Made by a program: the position numbers and the translations under genes | Assembly: GCA_036262035.1 (NCBI GenBank) | Contig: DATAJS010000010.1 | Span: 620,001 to 684,000 of the forward strand | Origin: Burkholderiales bacterium | GTDB lineage: Bacteria; Pseudomonadota; Gammaproteobacteria; Burkholderiales; SG8-41 | Length of the DNA: 64,000 bases | Direction of reading: 5' to 3' | The notes under the pieces: model-generated | Database searches by the model: none | What the model saw: only the letters and a program-made list of their open reading frames with translations | Told to the model about the DNA's origin: nothing | Shown: positions 53,065-61,443 of the stretch, piece by piece | How the letters are laid out: each line of letters opens with the position of its first letter | How positions within the stretch are numbered: position 1 is the stretch's first letter

Positions 53065-53359
53065 CAGCTCTTCTTCCTGAAAATCACGACGTGCTGCCAA
53101 GGCAATCGGTCGCGTAGACGATCCCGCTCGCGCCGGAGCGCTCCGCCATGCGCCTGGCGTAATAGCCGGTGCCCGCACCGCTGTCGGCAACCGCGATGCC
53201 GGGCTCGAGCGGCAGCGCCGCGAGCACGAGGTCGGGACGTTCCTCGCGCGTGCGCTCCGCGCGCTCGAGCCAGTCGGCGCCGCAGGCGAGCGCCGTGAAG
53301 AAAACCAGGGTCAGACCCCGAAGAAGCCGGGGTCTGACCCTTTCGGCAGTCGGGGTCAT
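53064..53359 (-). pseudogene. SAM-dependent methyltransferase with an internal deletion
   Basis: The frame from ATG 53359 encodes a hydrophobic N-terminus, [20 protein letters not shown] and the SAM motif [20 protein letters not shown], then ends out of frame after VYATD with CLGSTS and a stop at 53084. In another frame directly after, the last residues [13 protein letters not shown] and a stop (53064-53066) are preserved; this matches the usual C-terminus of the same family. So about 100 or more internal residues are missing and the ends are joined with a frameshift. The first 20 codons overlap a GGGGTCAG palindrome. SAM motif Ile/Gly is also changed (DSGAG for DIGAG). The remnant keeps overlap with both neighbours. 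Confidence 0.85.
53308..53340. repeat. GGGGTCAG palindrome, copy 2 (inside methyltransferase remnant)
   Basis: Arms GGGTCAGACCCCG and CGGGGTCTGACCC (13 bp, perfect) around an AAGAAGC loop. It lies at codons 7-18 of the broken methyltransferase gene, within the normal signal-peptide region, and adds the residues [12 protein letters not shown]. Confidence 0.88.
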
Positions 53360-54384
53360 GCGACGAGCGCCTGCGCGAGGACGCGCAGGTAGTTGCCGCC
53401 CAGGATCGCGGCGATGTCCGTAGCGCTCACGCCGCGCTTCGCCAGCGCTTCGTCGAGCAGCGCGAAGTCGTCGTACGTCGGCACGACGCTGCCGCCGGGT
53501 ATGCCGGCGATGTCGGTGCCGACGCCGACGTGCTGCGCCCCGAGGATGCCTGCGGTCTCGACGAGCGCGTCGACGTAGCCGTCGAACGTGCGGTATTGCG
53601 ATCGCGGCGTCCACATGCCGATGACACCGCCCTTTTCAGCAACGCGCTTCGCCATCGCCGTCGAGATCGCGCGTGCGCGCCGCGTGCCGTTGGCCCAGTG
53701 CGGGGTCGCGGCGGTGACGTGGCCGTGCGAATAAACGAGCGGCTTGCTCGAGACCTCGAGCGCCTGCGCCATGCCGTCCTGCGTGCAGTGCGCGACGTCG
53801 ACGAGGATGCCGAGCCGGTTGCACTCGCGCACGACGTCCTTGCCGAACGCGGTCAATCCGCCGTGCACCGGCATCGCGGTGCTGATGTCGCCGACTTCGG
53901 ACACTCGATAGTGCACGAGCTGCACGTGCACGACGTTCTTCGCGCGCATCGTTTCCAAACGCTTGAGATCGCCTTCGAGGAAATCCGCGCCTTCGGCCGC
54001 GAGCACGACTCCGGGCTCGTTGCCGGCGCGCAGGCGTTGGAGCATCGCGACGCTCGTCACTTCGGTGAGATTGCGATTCATGTTTTCTTCGCGGACCCTT
54101 GCGAGCCGTCCGTCGAAGTGCGCCGCCAGCTCTCCGGGCTCCGGCTCCCGCACTTGGCGAAAACCCTTGCCGGGCTCGTTCTGTATGACAGCGCGATCCG
54201 CGGAAAGCGTTCTCGCGATGAGAAGCATGCCGTTCTTCACCATCGCTTCGCGCAAATCGAGGCGTGTCGCGCCGACGTGAGAGTGCATGTCGCAGCGCGA
54301 CAAAGGGGCGGCCGCGGCGCGCACGCCCGTAAGGCACAACGTGGCGAGTGCTGCACTCGCACGAAGAAACGCACGTCTATGCAT
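53356..54384 (-). CDS. Exported dipeptidase-like protein (peptidase M19)
   Basis: A 342-residue TIM-barrel metallopeptidase of the membrane-dipeptidase family. The N-terminus has a twin-Arg-like signal (MHRRAFLRASAALATLCLTG). Metal-binding features: His34 and His36 (CDMHSHVGAT; the classical motif is HxD), the bridging Glu in VVLAAEGADFLEGD, His in VDVAHCTQDG and YSHGHV, and Asp in GVGTDIAGIPGG. It probably cleaves D- or L-dipeptides in the periplasm. Its stop overlaps the start of the methyltransferase remnant (ATGA), so dipeptidase, methyltransferase and yaiI formed one operon. Confidence 0.88.
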   Translation of the reverse strand: MHRRAFLRASAALATLCLTGVRAAAAPLSRCDMHSHVGATRLDLREAMVKNGMLLIARTLSADRAVIQNEPGKGFRQVREPEPGELAAHFDGRLARVREENMNRNLTEVTSVAMLQRLRAGNEPGVVLAAEGADFLEGDLKRLETMRAKNVVHVQLVHYRVSEVGDISTAMPVHGGLTAFGKDVVRECNRLGILVDVAHCTQDGMAQALEVSSKPLVYSHGHVTAATPHWANGTRRARAISTAMAKRVAEKGGVIGMWTPRSQYRTFDGYVDALVETAGILGAQHVGVGTDIAGIPGGSVVPTYDDFALLDEALAKRGVSATDIAAILGGNYLRVLAQALVA

Positions 54385-54494
54385 CGTCCGATCCTTATCG
54401 CTCGCGTGTCTTTATTCGTGCCGAAAAAGTGTCAAACGGTAACGCCCAGCGGAGTATTCTGGAGACACTCCAGTCCGAGGAGTTGGAGGAAGCC

Positions 54495-54929
54495 ATGTCC
54501 CACGTGTCGATCCGGAGCGTCATCCACAACAAGCGGTTTCTCTCGGCCCCGAGCAGCGCCACTGTATTCGATGCGGCGCGATTGATGAAGGAGCACGCGA
54601 CCGATGCGCTGCTCGTGTGCGACAAGCAGCGCCTCGTCGGCGTGCTCACCGAGCGCGACATCGTGTTCCGCGTGACCGCCGAAGCGCGCGATCCGGCGAC
54701 CACGACGCTCGCGCAGGTCATGACCGGCTCGCCGCAGACCATCGCGCCCGACAAGCCGCTCGGCCACGCGCTGCACATGATGTACGAAGGACGCTTTCGC
54801 CACGTGCCCGTCGTCGAGCAAGGCCGCCCCGTCGGCATGCTGTCGGTGCGCGACGCGCTCGGACCCGAGCTCAAGGAGTTCGTGTCGGAGATGGACGAGC
54901 GCGAGCACATCGCCGAGATCCTCGGCTGA
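54495..54929 (+). CDS. CBS-domain pair protein
   Basis: A 144-residue stand-alone Bateman module: two CBS domains, first FLSAPSSATVFDAARLMKEH to VGVLTERDIVFRV, second MTGSPQTIAPDKPLGHALHM to VGMLSVRDALG. Such proteins sense adenine nucleotides or SAM and regulate partners. No catalytic domain is attached. ATG 54495 has GGAGGAAGCC upstream; a longer in-frame start at 54348 would run into the divergent dipeptidase gene and has no family support. Confidence 0.88.
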   Translation: MSHVSIRSVIHNKRFLSAPSSATVFDAARLMKEHATDALLVCDKQRLVGVLTERDIVFRVTAEARDPATTTLAQVMTGSPQTIAPDKPLGHALHMMYEGRFRHVPVVEQGRPVGMLSVRDALGPELKEFVSEMDEREHIAEILG

Positions 54930-54979
54930 AAGCTCCGCACCGCCGCCCGCCGCGCTGTCCATGAACTGGTCGGCCGGCG

Positions 54980-55009
54980 TTGACACGGTCGCCGCGCGCC
55001 GCCTACATT
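54980..55009 (+). promoter_or_regulatory. Probable sigma-70 promoter of the TauD-Bug unit
   Basis: Exact TTGACA at 54980-54985 and TACATT at 55004-55009 with an 18-base spacer, 54 bases before the start codon of the dioxygenase. One of the few strong consensus promoters visible in this GC-rich window. Confidence 0.6.
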
Positions 55010-55063
55010 CAGCGGGGAAAGTCGAACACAAGACTCGCACTTCCCTGTTCCGAAGGAGGACTC

Positions 55064-55948
55064 ATGGAGATTCGGCGCCTCGGGCCGATCGGCGCGGAGA
55101 TACTCGGCGCCGATGTTCGCAATATGGACGACGCGGCGTTCGCGAAGATCTACGCGACGTGGCTCGAGCACAACGTGATCTGCGTGCGCGACCAGACGCT
55201 CACCCTCGACGACTACGTCGCCTACAGCCGGCGCTTCGGCCGCGTGCTGCCGCATCCGTCGAAGAGCACGCGCCATCCCGACTGTCCCGAGATCACCCTG
55301 CTCGGCGTGAACAAATACAGAGCCGACGGCACGCTCGACATGGACATCTATCGCCGCGGCGCCGAAGGCTTCCACACCGACGGCTCGTACGAGGAGGTGC
55401 CGTTCAAGGCGACGCAGCTCTACGCGCTCGCGATTCCCAGCCGTGGCGGCGACACCCATTTCTCCAGCGCGTACGCGCTGTACGACGCAGTGCCGAAGCG
55501 GATTCGGGACCGGGTGGAAGACAAGTGCGGGCTGTACGTTTACGGCGGCCGCAAGAAGATGAATGCGCTGCTCAACCCCGAGGACCGCAACGAGCCGGCG
55601 CGGCGCCACCCGCTCGTGCAGCTCCATAAAGAGACCGGCCGCAAGCTCTTCTACTTCGACCAGAACAAGATCCTCTCGATCGACGGCCTGCCTGCGAACG
55701 AGAGCGACGCGATCATCGCCGAGCTCACCGCGATCATGCAGAACCCGCCCGCGCAATACAGCCACAAGTGGAGGAAGGGCGACATCGTCATCTGGGACAA
55801 CCGCTGCTCGTATCACAAGGCCGCCGGCGACTATCCGCCCGAGGAAGAGCGCATCCACTGGCGCGTCTCGATCAAGGACTGGGTCCGCGACGAAACGGGC
55901 ACCGCGATCAAGGATCGCGCGATCGCCGGGGAGCTCGCGCACGCATGA
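55064..55948 (+). CDS. TauD/TfdA-family Fe(II)/2-oxoglutarate dioxygenase
   Basis: A 294-residue dioxygenase with His104-x-Asp106 (GFHTDGSYEE), distal His251 (DNRCSYHKAAGDY) and a candidate 2-oxoglutarate Arg at 263 or 267. N-terminus IRRLGPIGAEILGADVRNM is typical of the family. Start at ATG 55064 behind AAGGAGGACTC. The following Bug gene overlaps its stop (ATGA), so transport and oxidation are translated together. This suggests one substrate for both; which one is unknown. Confidence 0.92.
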   Translation: MEIRRLGPIGAEILGADVRNMDDAAFAKIYATWLEHNVICVRDQTLTLDDYVAYSRRFGRVLPHPSKSTRHPDCPEITLLGVNKYRADGTLDMDIYRRGAEGFHTDGSYEEVPFKATQLYALAIPSRGGDTHFSSAYALYDAVPKRIRDRVEDKCGLYVYGGRKKMNALLNPEDRNEPARRHPLVQLHKETGRKLFYFDQNKILSIDGLPANESDAIIAELTAIMQNPPAQYSHKWRKGDIVIWDNRCSYHKAAGDYPPEEERIHWRVSIKDWVRDETGTAIKDRAIAGELAHA

Positions 55949-56919
55949 GGTCCACGGTATCGAAGTCTTGCGCGGCCGCCCTCGCGCTCGCCGCCTGTTC
56001 TCATGCGTACGCAGCCGACGCCTGGCCGACGCGTCCGATCCGATTCATCAATCCCACGGCTCCCGGCGGCACCGCCGAACCGATCGCGCGCGTGATCGCT
56101 CAGCGCATGAGCGAGACGCTGGGCCAGACCGTCGTCGTCGACAGCCGCGGCGGCGCGGGCGGCACGGTCGGCACCGCGATGGCGGCGACCTCGCCGCCCG
56201 ACGGCTATACGATCCTGCTCGGCGTGGTGTCGCCGATGGCGATCAACGTCTCGCTCTACGGCTCGAAGCTTCCATATGATCCGCTGAAGAGCTTCGCGCC
56301 GGTGTCGATCATCACCAAGGTGCCGCAGATGCTGTCGGTACATCCGGGCGTGCAGGCGACCAGCCTGAAGCAGCTCGTCGCGCTCGCGAAGGATCCCAAC
56401 AGCCGCCTCAACTACGGCTCCGCGGGCAGCGGCACCACCGGGCATCTCGTCGCAGAGCTTCTGAAGAAGCGTGCGGGCATCGTGATGACGCACGTGCCGT
56501 TCAAAGGCTCGGGCCCCGCGCTCGCCGCGACGCTCGGCGGCGAGCCCGGGATCATGTTCTCGGGGCCGCCGGCCGTCGTCTCCCACGCACACGCGGGACG
56601 CTTGCGCGTGCTGGCGGGCTCGGGCGTCAAGCGCAGCCCGGTGCTGCCCGACGTGCCGACCTTCATCGAAAGCGGGCTGCCGATCGACGTGACCTCGTGG
56701 TACTGTCTGGTCGTCCCGGCCGGAACGCCGCAGCGTATCGTCGAGCGGCTGCATGCCGCTGTCGTCGAGAGCCTCAAGAGCCGTGAGGTCGCGGACACGC
56801 TGCTCAGGATGGGCGCTCCTCCGGAGTGGTCGACGCCCGAGCAGCTGCGCGCCTTCCTGCGCGCCGAGATCAGCAAGTTCGCCGAAGTGGTGCAGTTGGC
56901 GGGCGCGAAGATCGACTGA
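55945..56919 (+). CDS. Bug-family TTT substrate-binding protein
   Basis: A 324-residue exported receptor (signal MRSTVSKSCAAALALAACSHAYAA) with WPTRPIRFINPTAPGGTAEP, VVDSRGGAGGTVGTAMAATS and HVPFKGSGPALAATLGGEPG. It overlaps the upstream TauD-type gene by four bases, which is tight coupling for a receptor gene. The signal peptide contains a Cys (AACSHA) but not a convincing lipobox. Ligand probably the dioxygenase substrate, by context. Confidence 0.92.
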   Translation: MRSTVSKSCAAALALAACSHAYAADAWPTRPIRFINPTAPGGTAEPIARVIAQRMSETLGQTVVVDSRGGAGGTVGTAMAATSPPDGYTILLGVVSPMAINVSLYGSKLPYDPLKSFAPVSIITKVPQMLSVHPGVQATSLKQLVALAKDPNSRLNYGSAGSGTTGHLVAELLKKRAGIVMTHVPFKGSGPALAATLGGEPGIMFSGPPAVVSHAHAGRLRVLAGSGVKRSPVLPDVPTFIESGLPIDVTSWYCLVVPAGTPQRIVERLHAAVVESLKSREVADTLLRMGAPPEWSTPEQLRAFLRAEISKFAEVVQLAGAKID

Positions 56920-56955
56920 TCCGGCCGCAGCCGGGCGCTCTATCGGGAGAGTCCG

Positions 56956-57996
56956 ATGGCGACCGATCAACGGCTGCACAAGGGCCGCAAGCGCGTCAAC
57001 CTCGCGCTCCAGGGCGGCGGCGCGCACGGCGCGTTCACGTGGGGCGTGCTCGAGCGGCTGATCAGCGACGGGCGCATCTTCATCGACGGCCTCTCCGGCA
57101 CGAGCGCCGGCGCGATGAACGCCGTGGTCTTCACCGACGGCTTCATCCGCGGGCGCAAGGCGCGCGCGGTCTCGTCGCTCAATACCTTCTGGCGGCGGGT
57201 GAACGAAGGCGCGTTCGTGCCGATGACGATCGCGAACTCGCTGTCCCCGTTCAACCACAGCTCGTGGAACATGGACGAGGCGCCGGGCTACCAGCTCCTC
57301 GATGCGGTCACGCGCATGTTCTCGCCGTACCAGCTCAACCCGCTCAACCTGCACCCGCTGCGCGACATCCTCCAGGACATGGTCGATTTCGCGCACCTGC
57401 GCTCGCAGGTCCACATCAAGCTCTTCGCGGCGGCGACCAATGTGCGCACCTGCAAGCTCAAGGTGTTCGGCACAGGGGAGCTCACGGTCGACACGCTGCT
57501 CGCCTCGGCATGCCTGCCGACGCTCTTCCGCGCGGTGGAGATCGACGGCGAGTGCTATTGGGACGGCGGGTACATGGCGAACCCGGCGATCATGCCGCTC
57601 GTCAATCAGTGCGTCGCCAAGGACGTGATCATCGTGCAGATCAACCCGATGAACCGTCCGCAGGTGCCGAGCACCGCGCGCGAGATCCTGAACCGCATCA
57701 ACGAGATCAGCTTCAACTCGTCGCTGATGCGCGAGATGAACGGCATCGTCACGGTGTCGCGGCTGCTCGAGCAGGGCAGGGCGGAAGGCTCGGGGTTCGC
57801 GCAGGTGCGCTTCCACATGATCCAGGCCGAGGACGCGATGAGCGAGCTCGGCAGCTCGAGCAAGTTCAACGCGGACTGGAAGTTCCTCTCCTATCTCCAC
57901 GATCTCGGCGTCGACACCGCCGACCGCTGGCTGCGCGACAACTTCGACGCGATCGGCAACGCGTCCACGCTCGACATGATCAAGACGTACGAGTAG
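56956..57996 (+). CDS. Patatin-like phospholipase
   Basis: A 346-residue acyl hydrolase with a Ser-Asp dyad: oxyanion loop LQGGGAHGAFTWGVL, nucleophile GLSGTSAGAMNAVV (Ser50), and the Asp in YWDGGYMANPAIM. Bacterial members of this type are phospholipases or polyhydroxyalkanoate-related esterases. No signal peptide, so probably cytoplasmic. ATG 56956 follows GGGAGAGTCCG. It is 36 bases after the Bug gene and might share its transcript. Confidence 0.88.
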   Translation: MATDQRLHKGRKRVNLALQGGGAHGAFTWGVLERLISDGRIFIDGLSGTSAGAMNAVVFTDGFIRGRKARAVSSLNTFWRRVNEGAFVPMTIANSLSPFNHSSWNMDEAPGYQLLDAVTRMFSPYQLNPLNLHPLRDILQDMVDFAHLRSQVHIKLFAAATNVRTCKLKVFGTGELTVDTLLASACLPTLFRAVEIDGECYWDGGYMANPAIMPLVNQCVAKDVIIVQINPMNRPQVPSTAREILNRINEISFNSSLMREMNGIVTVSRLLEQGRAEGSGFAQVRFHMIQAEDAMSELGSSSKFNADWKFLSYLHDLGVDTADRWLRDNFDAIGNASTLDMIKTYE

Positions 57997-58005
57997 CCGC
58001 AATAT

Positions 58006-58096
58006 CGTCATTCCCGCGTAAGCGGGAATCCATTTTCAAATCGTCAACGTCAAGATGGATTCCCGATCGCTCCCGCTGGCGCGGGTCGGGAATGAC
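58006..58096. repeat. GGATTCCCGC-type dispersed repeat, copy at 58006
   Basis: CGTCATTCCCGCGTAAGCGG then GAATCCATTTTC, a middle AAATCGTCAACGTCAAGA, then TGGATTCCCGATCGCTCC and GCGGGTCGGGAATGAC. The clearest full-length copy of this family in the window. Confidence 0.9.
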
Positions 58097-58159
58097 GCCT
58101 GCCGGCTGCGCCGCGATACGAACTACAATGGTCCCCTCGCGTGGTCCCGGAGGAGCCCC

Positions 58160-59062
58160 ATGACCATCACCGTCTGTCCCGTCACACCCACGTTCGCCGC
58201 GGAGATCGGCGACGTCGATCTCACCAGGCCGCTGCACGATGCGGACTTTGCCGCGATCCAGGAAGCGTTCTGGAAGTATTCGGTGCTGATCTTTCCGGAG
58301 CAGGTTCTTACGCCCGATCAGCATCTCGGGTTTTCCGCGAAATGGGGCCCGATCGAGAAGAGCCGCACGCTCGATCCCAACGCGACGCCGATGCGCTACA
58401 GCGGCGCGTTCGCCGACATTTCCAACCTGAGCGTCGACGGCAAGATCTGGGGCGAGACCAGCCGCCAGCGCATGTACAAGCTCGGCAACAAGCTCTGGCA
58501 CACCGACAGCTCGTTCAAGCGGCTGCCGAGCCTCACCTCGCTGCTCTATTCGCGCAAGATCGCGCCGATCGGCGGTCACACCGAGTTCGCCGACCAGCGC
58601 GCGGCGTACGACGCGCTGCCCGAGACGATGAAGCAGAAGCTCGAAGGCCTCGTGGTCGAGCACTGGATCGTGCACTCGCGCCGCCGCAGCGGCTTCAACG
58701 AGTTCAACGAGGAAGAGATGACCCGGCTGCCGCCGGTGCCGCAGGTGCTGGTGCGCACCATCCCGCAGAACCGCCGCAAGTCGCTGTTCGTCGCGTCGCA
58801 CGCGGGCAAGATCTACGGCATGCCCGAAGACGAAGGCCGCGCGCTGATCGACGAGCTGATCGCGCACGTGACGCAGCGCCAGTTCGTCTACACCCACCGC
58901 TGGCGTCCGAACGAGCTCGTCATGTGGGACAACCGCTGCACCATGCATCGCGGCACCGATTACGACGACCTGCGTCACGTGCGCGACATGGCGCGCGTGA
59001 CGATCAGCGACGTCGCAAATTCCTGCGAGCAGGAAGGCGTGGGCATCCCCGCCGCCGCATGA
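58160..59062 (+). CDS. TauD/TfdA-family Fe(II)/2-oxoglutarate dioxygenase
   Basis: A 300-residue dioxygenase with His114-x-Asp116 (LWHTDSSFKR) and distal His263 (DNRCTMHRGTDYDD), closest in pattern to 2,4-D dioxygenase TfdA and related aryloxyalkanoate enzymes. Start at ATG 58160 behind GGAGGAGCCCC. A longer in-frame start would lie in repeat sequence. It precedes the HMG-CoA lyase/CoA-transferase pair, separated only by a palindrome, so all three might serve one pathway; the substrate is unknown. Confidence 0.92.
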   Translation: MTITVCPVTPTFAAEIGDVDLTRPLHDADFAAIQEAFWKYSVLIFPEQVLTPDQHLGFSAKWGPIEKSRTLDPNATPMRYSGAFADISNLSVDGKIWGETSRQRMYKLGNKLWHTDSSFKRLPSLTSLLYSRKIAPIGGHTEFADQRAAYDALPETMKQKLEGLVVEHWIVHSRRRSGFNEFNEEEMTRLPPVPQVLVRTIPQNRRKSLFVASHAGKIYGMPEDEGRALIDELIAHVTQRQFVYTHRWRPNELVMWDNRCTMHRGTDYDDLRHVRDMARVTISDVANSCEQEGVGIPAAA

Positions 59063-59099
59063 CGGGGTCAGACCCCGGTTTCATCGGGGTCTGACCCCG
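59063..59099. repeat. GGGGTCAG palindrome, copy 3
   Basis: CGGGGTCAGACCCCG, GTTTCAT, CGGGGTCTGACCCCG: two inverted 15-bp arms, each nearly palindromic by itself. It overlaps the last base of the dioxygenase stop codon and ends 20 bases before the next start codon, leaving room for a ribosome-binding site only. Confidence 0.9.
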
Positions 59100-59119
59100 G
59101 TTTGATCTGAGGAGCTCCA

Positions 59120-60085
59120 ATGAGCGATTTACCGAAGTCGATACACATCTTCGAGCAAGGCCCGCGCGAAGGCTTCCAGTTCGAGAAAGGCGTCATCCCC
59201 ACCGCGCGCAAGATCGAGCTGATCGACGCGCTCGGCCGCACGGGGCTCAAGCACATCCAGGTGTGCTCGTTCGTGCCGGCGAAGAACGTCCCCGGCATGG
59301 CCGACGCCGACGAGGTCGCGCGCGGCTTCACGTCCTATCCCGGCGTCAAATACGAAGCGCTCGCGCTCAACGAGAAAGGCCTGGAGCGAGCGCTCTCGCA
59401 CGGCCGCTTCGACATGACCGGCACGATCTCGCAGACCGCGTCGGAAGCTTTCCTCGCGCGCAACCAGAAGCGCACCTTCGAGCAGAACTACGAAGCGCAA
59501 GCTCGCATGATCGACGTGTACCAGGCGCACGGCGTCAAGGTCGACAAGGGCTCGATCATGGCGGCGTTCGGCTGCAACTTCCAGGGCGACGTCCCGATCC
59601 CGCGCCTGCTCGAAGTCTGCCAGGGCATCTTCGACATCGCCGCGGAGCACGGTCTGACGATCGAGGTGCTCAATCTCTCCGACACCATGGCGTGGGCGAC
59701 GCCGGAGTCGCTCAAGCGCGTCGTCGGCGCGGTGCGCGACAAGTATCCCGAGCAGCGGCTGTCTTTGCATTTGCACGACACGCGCGGCATGGCGGTCGCG
59801 CTCGCGTATGCAGGGCTGGAGATGGGCGTGGACATGTACGATTCCTGCGTCGCCGGTCTGGGCGGCTGCCCTTTCGCTGCGCACAAGGGCGCCGCGGGCA
59901 ACATCTGCACCGAAGACCTGGTCTTCATGTGCGAAGAGATGGGCATCGACACCGGCGTCGACCTCGACCTGATGATCGAAGCGGCGCGTCTCGCCGAGGA
60001 GATCGTCGGCCACGACCTGCCGGGGTCGGTGATGAAAGGCGGCACGCTGCGGGCGTTACGTGAGAAGGCGCGCGCGGCGGCATGA
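59120..60085 (+). CDS. Hydroxymethylglutaryl-CoA lyase-like enzyme
   Basis: A 321-residue TIM-barrel lyase of the HMGL family, which splits 3-hydroxy-3-methyl-acyl-CoA type substrates. Features: GPREGFQ with the essential Arg16 (usually GPRDGLQ), the metal site His217-x-His219 (SLHLHDTRG), and the active-site loop GLGGCPFAAHKGAAGNICTE with Cys250. The DG to EG change in the first motif suggests a substrate different from HMG-CoA, for example citramalyl-CoA-like compounds. It overlaps the next CoA-transferase gene by four bases, so acid activation and cleavage are coupled. Confidence 0.9.
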   Translation: MSDLPKSIHIFEQGPREGFQFEKGVIPTARKIELIDALGRTGLKHIQVCSFVPAKNVPGMADADEVARGFTSYPGVKYEALALNEKGLERALSHGRFDMTGTISQTASEAFLARNQKRTFEQNYEAQARMIDVYQAHGVKVDKGSIMAAFGCNFQGDVPIPRLLEVCQGIFDIAAEHGLTIEVLNLSDTMAWATPESLKRVVGAVRDKYPEQRLSLHLHDTRGMAVALAYAGLEMGVDMYDSCVAGLGGCPFAAHKGAAGNICTEDLVFMCEEMGIDTGVDLDLMIEAARLAEEIVGHDLPGSVMKGGTLRALREKARAAA

Positions 60086-61332
60086 GCGAAAGTCAGCAGA
60101 AGCAGCGCCTGCCGCTCGCCGGCGTCAAAGTCCTCGAGCTCTCGCACATCGTCGCCGGCCCGAGCGCCGGGCTGATGCTCGGCGACCTCGGCGCCGACGT
60201 CATCAAGATCGAGCACCCGAGCACCGGCGACACCGCGCGCAGCCACAGCAACAACGGCGGCACGTTCTTCACCTTCAACCGCAACAAACGCTATCTCGCG
60301 CTCGACCTGCGCAGCGCGAAAGGCAAGCAGGTGTTCGAGAAGCTCGTCGCGCGCGCCGACGTCGTGCTCGACAACTTCGCACCCGGCGCGCTGGCGCGGC
60401 TCGGCCTGGATCACGAGTGGGGCAAGACAGTAAACCCGCGCGTCATCTATTGCAGCGTCAAAGGCTTCCTGCCGGGACCGTACAGCGACCGGCCGTTCCT
60501 CGACGAGCTCGCGCAGATGGCGGGCGGACTCGCGTTCCTCACCGGCTACGAGAACCAGCCGATGCGCGCCGGCGCGTCAATCACCGACATCGGCGCCGCG
60601 ACGTACGGCGTGATCGCCGTGCTCGCCGCGCTGTATCGGCGCGAGCACACCGGCAAGGGCGACGCGATCGAGGCCGGTCTCTTCGAGACGATCGTTTTCT
60701 GGGTGAGCCAGTACATCACCGGCGCGCAGATGACCGGCAAGAACCCGCCGCCGCGCGGCGAGCGCACCAGCGGCATGGCGAAGAACATGGGGTGGGGCGT
60801 GTATCAGCTCTTCCCCACGAAGGACGACAAGCAGGTGTTCATCGCGGTGACCGGCAACCGGCACTGGGCGGGCCTGTGCGACGCGCTCGGCTTCGACGAC
60901 TGGAAGACTTCACCCGAGCTCGACAACAACCGCAAGCGCAGCGCGAACAAGTCGCGCATCGCCGATCGCGTCACGGAAGCGGTGAAGGCGTACACCTACG
61001 ACGAGATCACGGCCAAGCTCTACCAGGCGCTCGTGCCTTACGCGCCGGTCGGGACGCCGCTCGACCTCGTCGACGAGAAGCACCTCGACGCAGGCGAGCG
61101 CTGGCTGCCGCTGACGGTCGGCGGCAAGACCCTGAAAGTGCCCAAGCTTCCGGTCAGCATGAAAGACACCGAGGATTTCGGCGTGCGCGAGCAGCCGGCG
61201 TGTCTGGGCGAGCACACCGACACCATTCTTTCCGAGCTCGGTTACTCGGCGGCGGAGATCGCCGCGCTGAAAGCCGACAAGGTCGTGCTCAAGAGCGACA
61301 AGATGCTCAACACCGAAGACAAATCCGAATAA
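60082..61332 (+). CDS. Class III (CaiB/BaiF) CoA-transferase
   Basis: A 416-residue family III CoA-transferase: VKVLELSHIVAGPSAGLMLG, DLGADVIKIEHPSTGD, catalytic Asp169 in SITDIGAATYGVIAVL and the C-terminal LGEHTDTILSELGYSAAEI. It overlaps the HMG-CoA-lyase-like gene (ATGA) and probably makes the CoA ester that the lyase splits, as in citramalate or itaconate type routes. The acid itself is not known. Confidence 0.92.
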   Translation: MSESQQKQRLPLAGVKVLELSHIVAGPSAGLMLGDLGADVIKIEHPSTGDTARSHSNNGGTFFTFNRNKRYLALDLRSAKGKQVFEKLVARADVVLDNFAPGALARLGLDHEWGKTVNPRVIYCSVKGFLPGPYSDRPFLDELAQMAGGLAFLTGYENQPMRAGASITDIGAATYGVIAVLAALYRREHTGKGDAIEAGLFETIVFWVSQYITGAQMTGKNPPPRGERTSGMAKNMGWGVYQLFPTKDDKQVFIAVTGNRHWAGLCDALGFDDWKTSPELDNNRKRSANKSRIADRVTEAVKAYTYDEITAKLYQALVPYAPVGTPLDLVDEKHLDAGERWLPLTVGGKTLKVPKLPVSMKDTEDFGVREQPACLGEHTDTILSELGYSAAEIAALKADKVVLKSDKMLNTEDKSE

Positions 61333-61340
61333 TCGATATC

Positions 61341-61434
61341 GTCATCGCGAGGCGCCGTAAGGCGCCGTGGCGATCGCGTGGCGCACGGACGGCCGCGCCG
61401 GGATTGCTTCGTCGCCAGCGCTCCTCGCAATGAC
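61341..61434. repeat. GTCATTGCGAGG dispersed repeat, copy at 61341
   Basis: GTCATCGCGAGGCGCCGTAA to GCTCCTCGCAATGAC with GGCGATCGCGTGGCGCACGG and GGGATTGCTTCGTCG inside. It ends nine bases before the start codon of the next gene, so the leader of that gene is mostly repeat. Confidence 0.9.
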
Positions 61435-61443
61435 AAGAACACC

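Noticed and set aside
54348..54494. Longer start for the CBS-domain protein
   Set aside because: It overlaps the start of the divergent dipeptidase gene; the ATG at 54495 has a strong ribosome-binding site and begins next to the first CBS domain.
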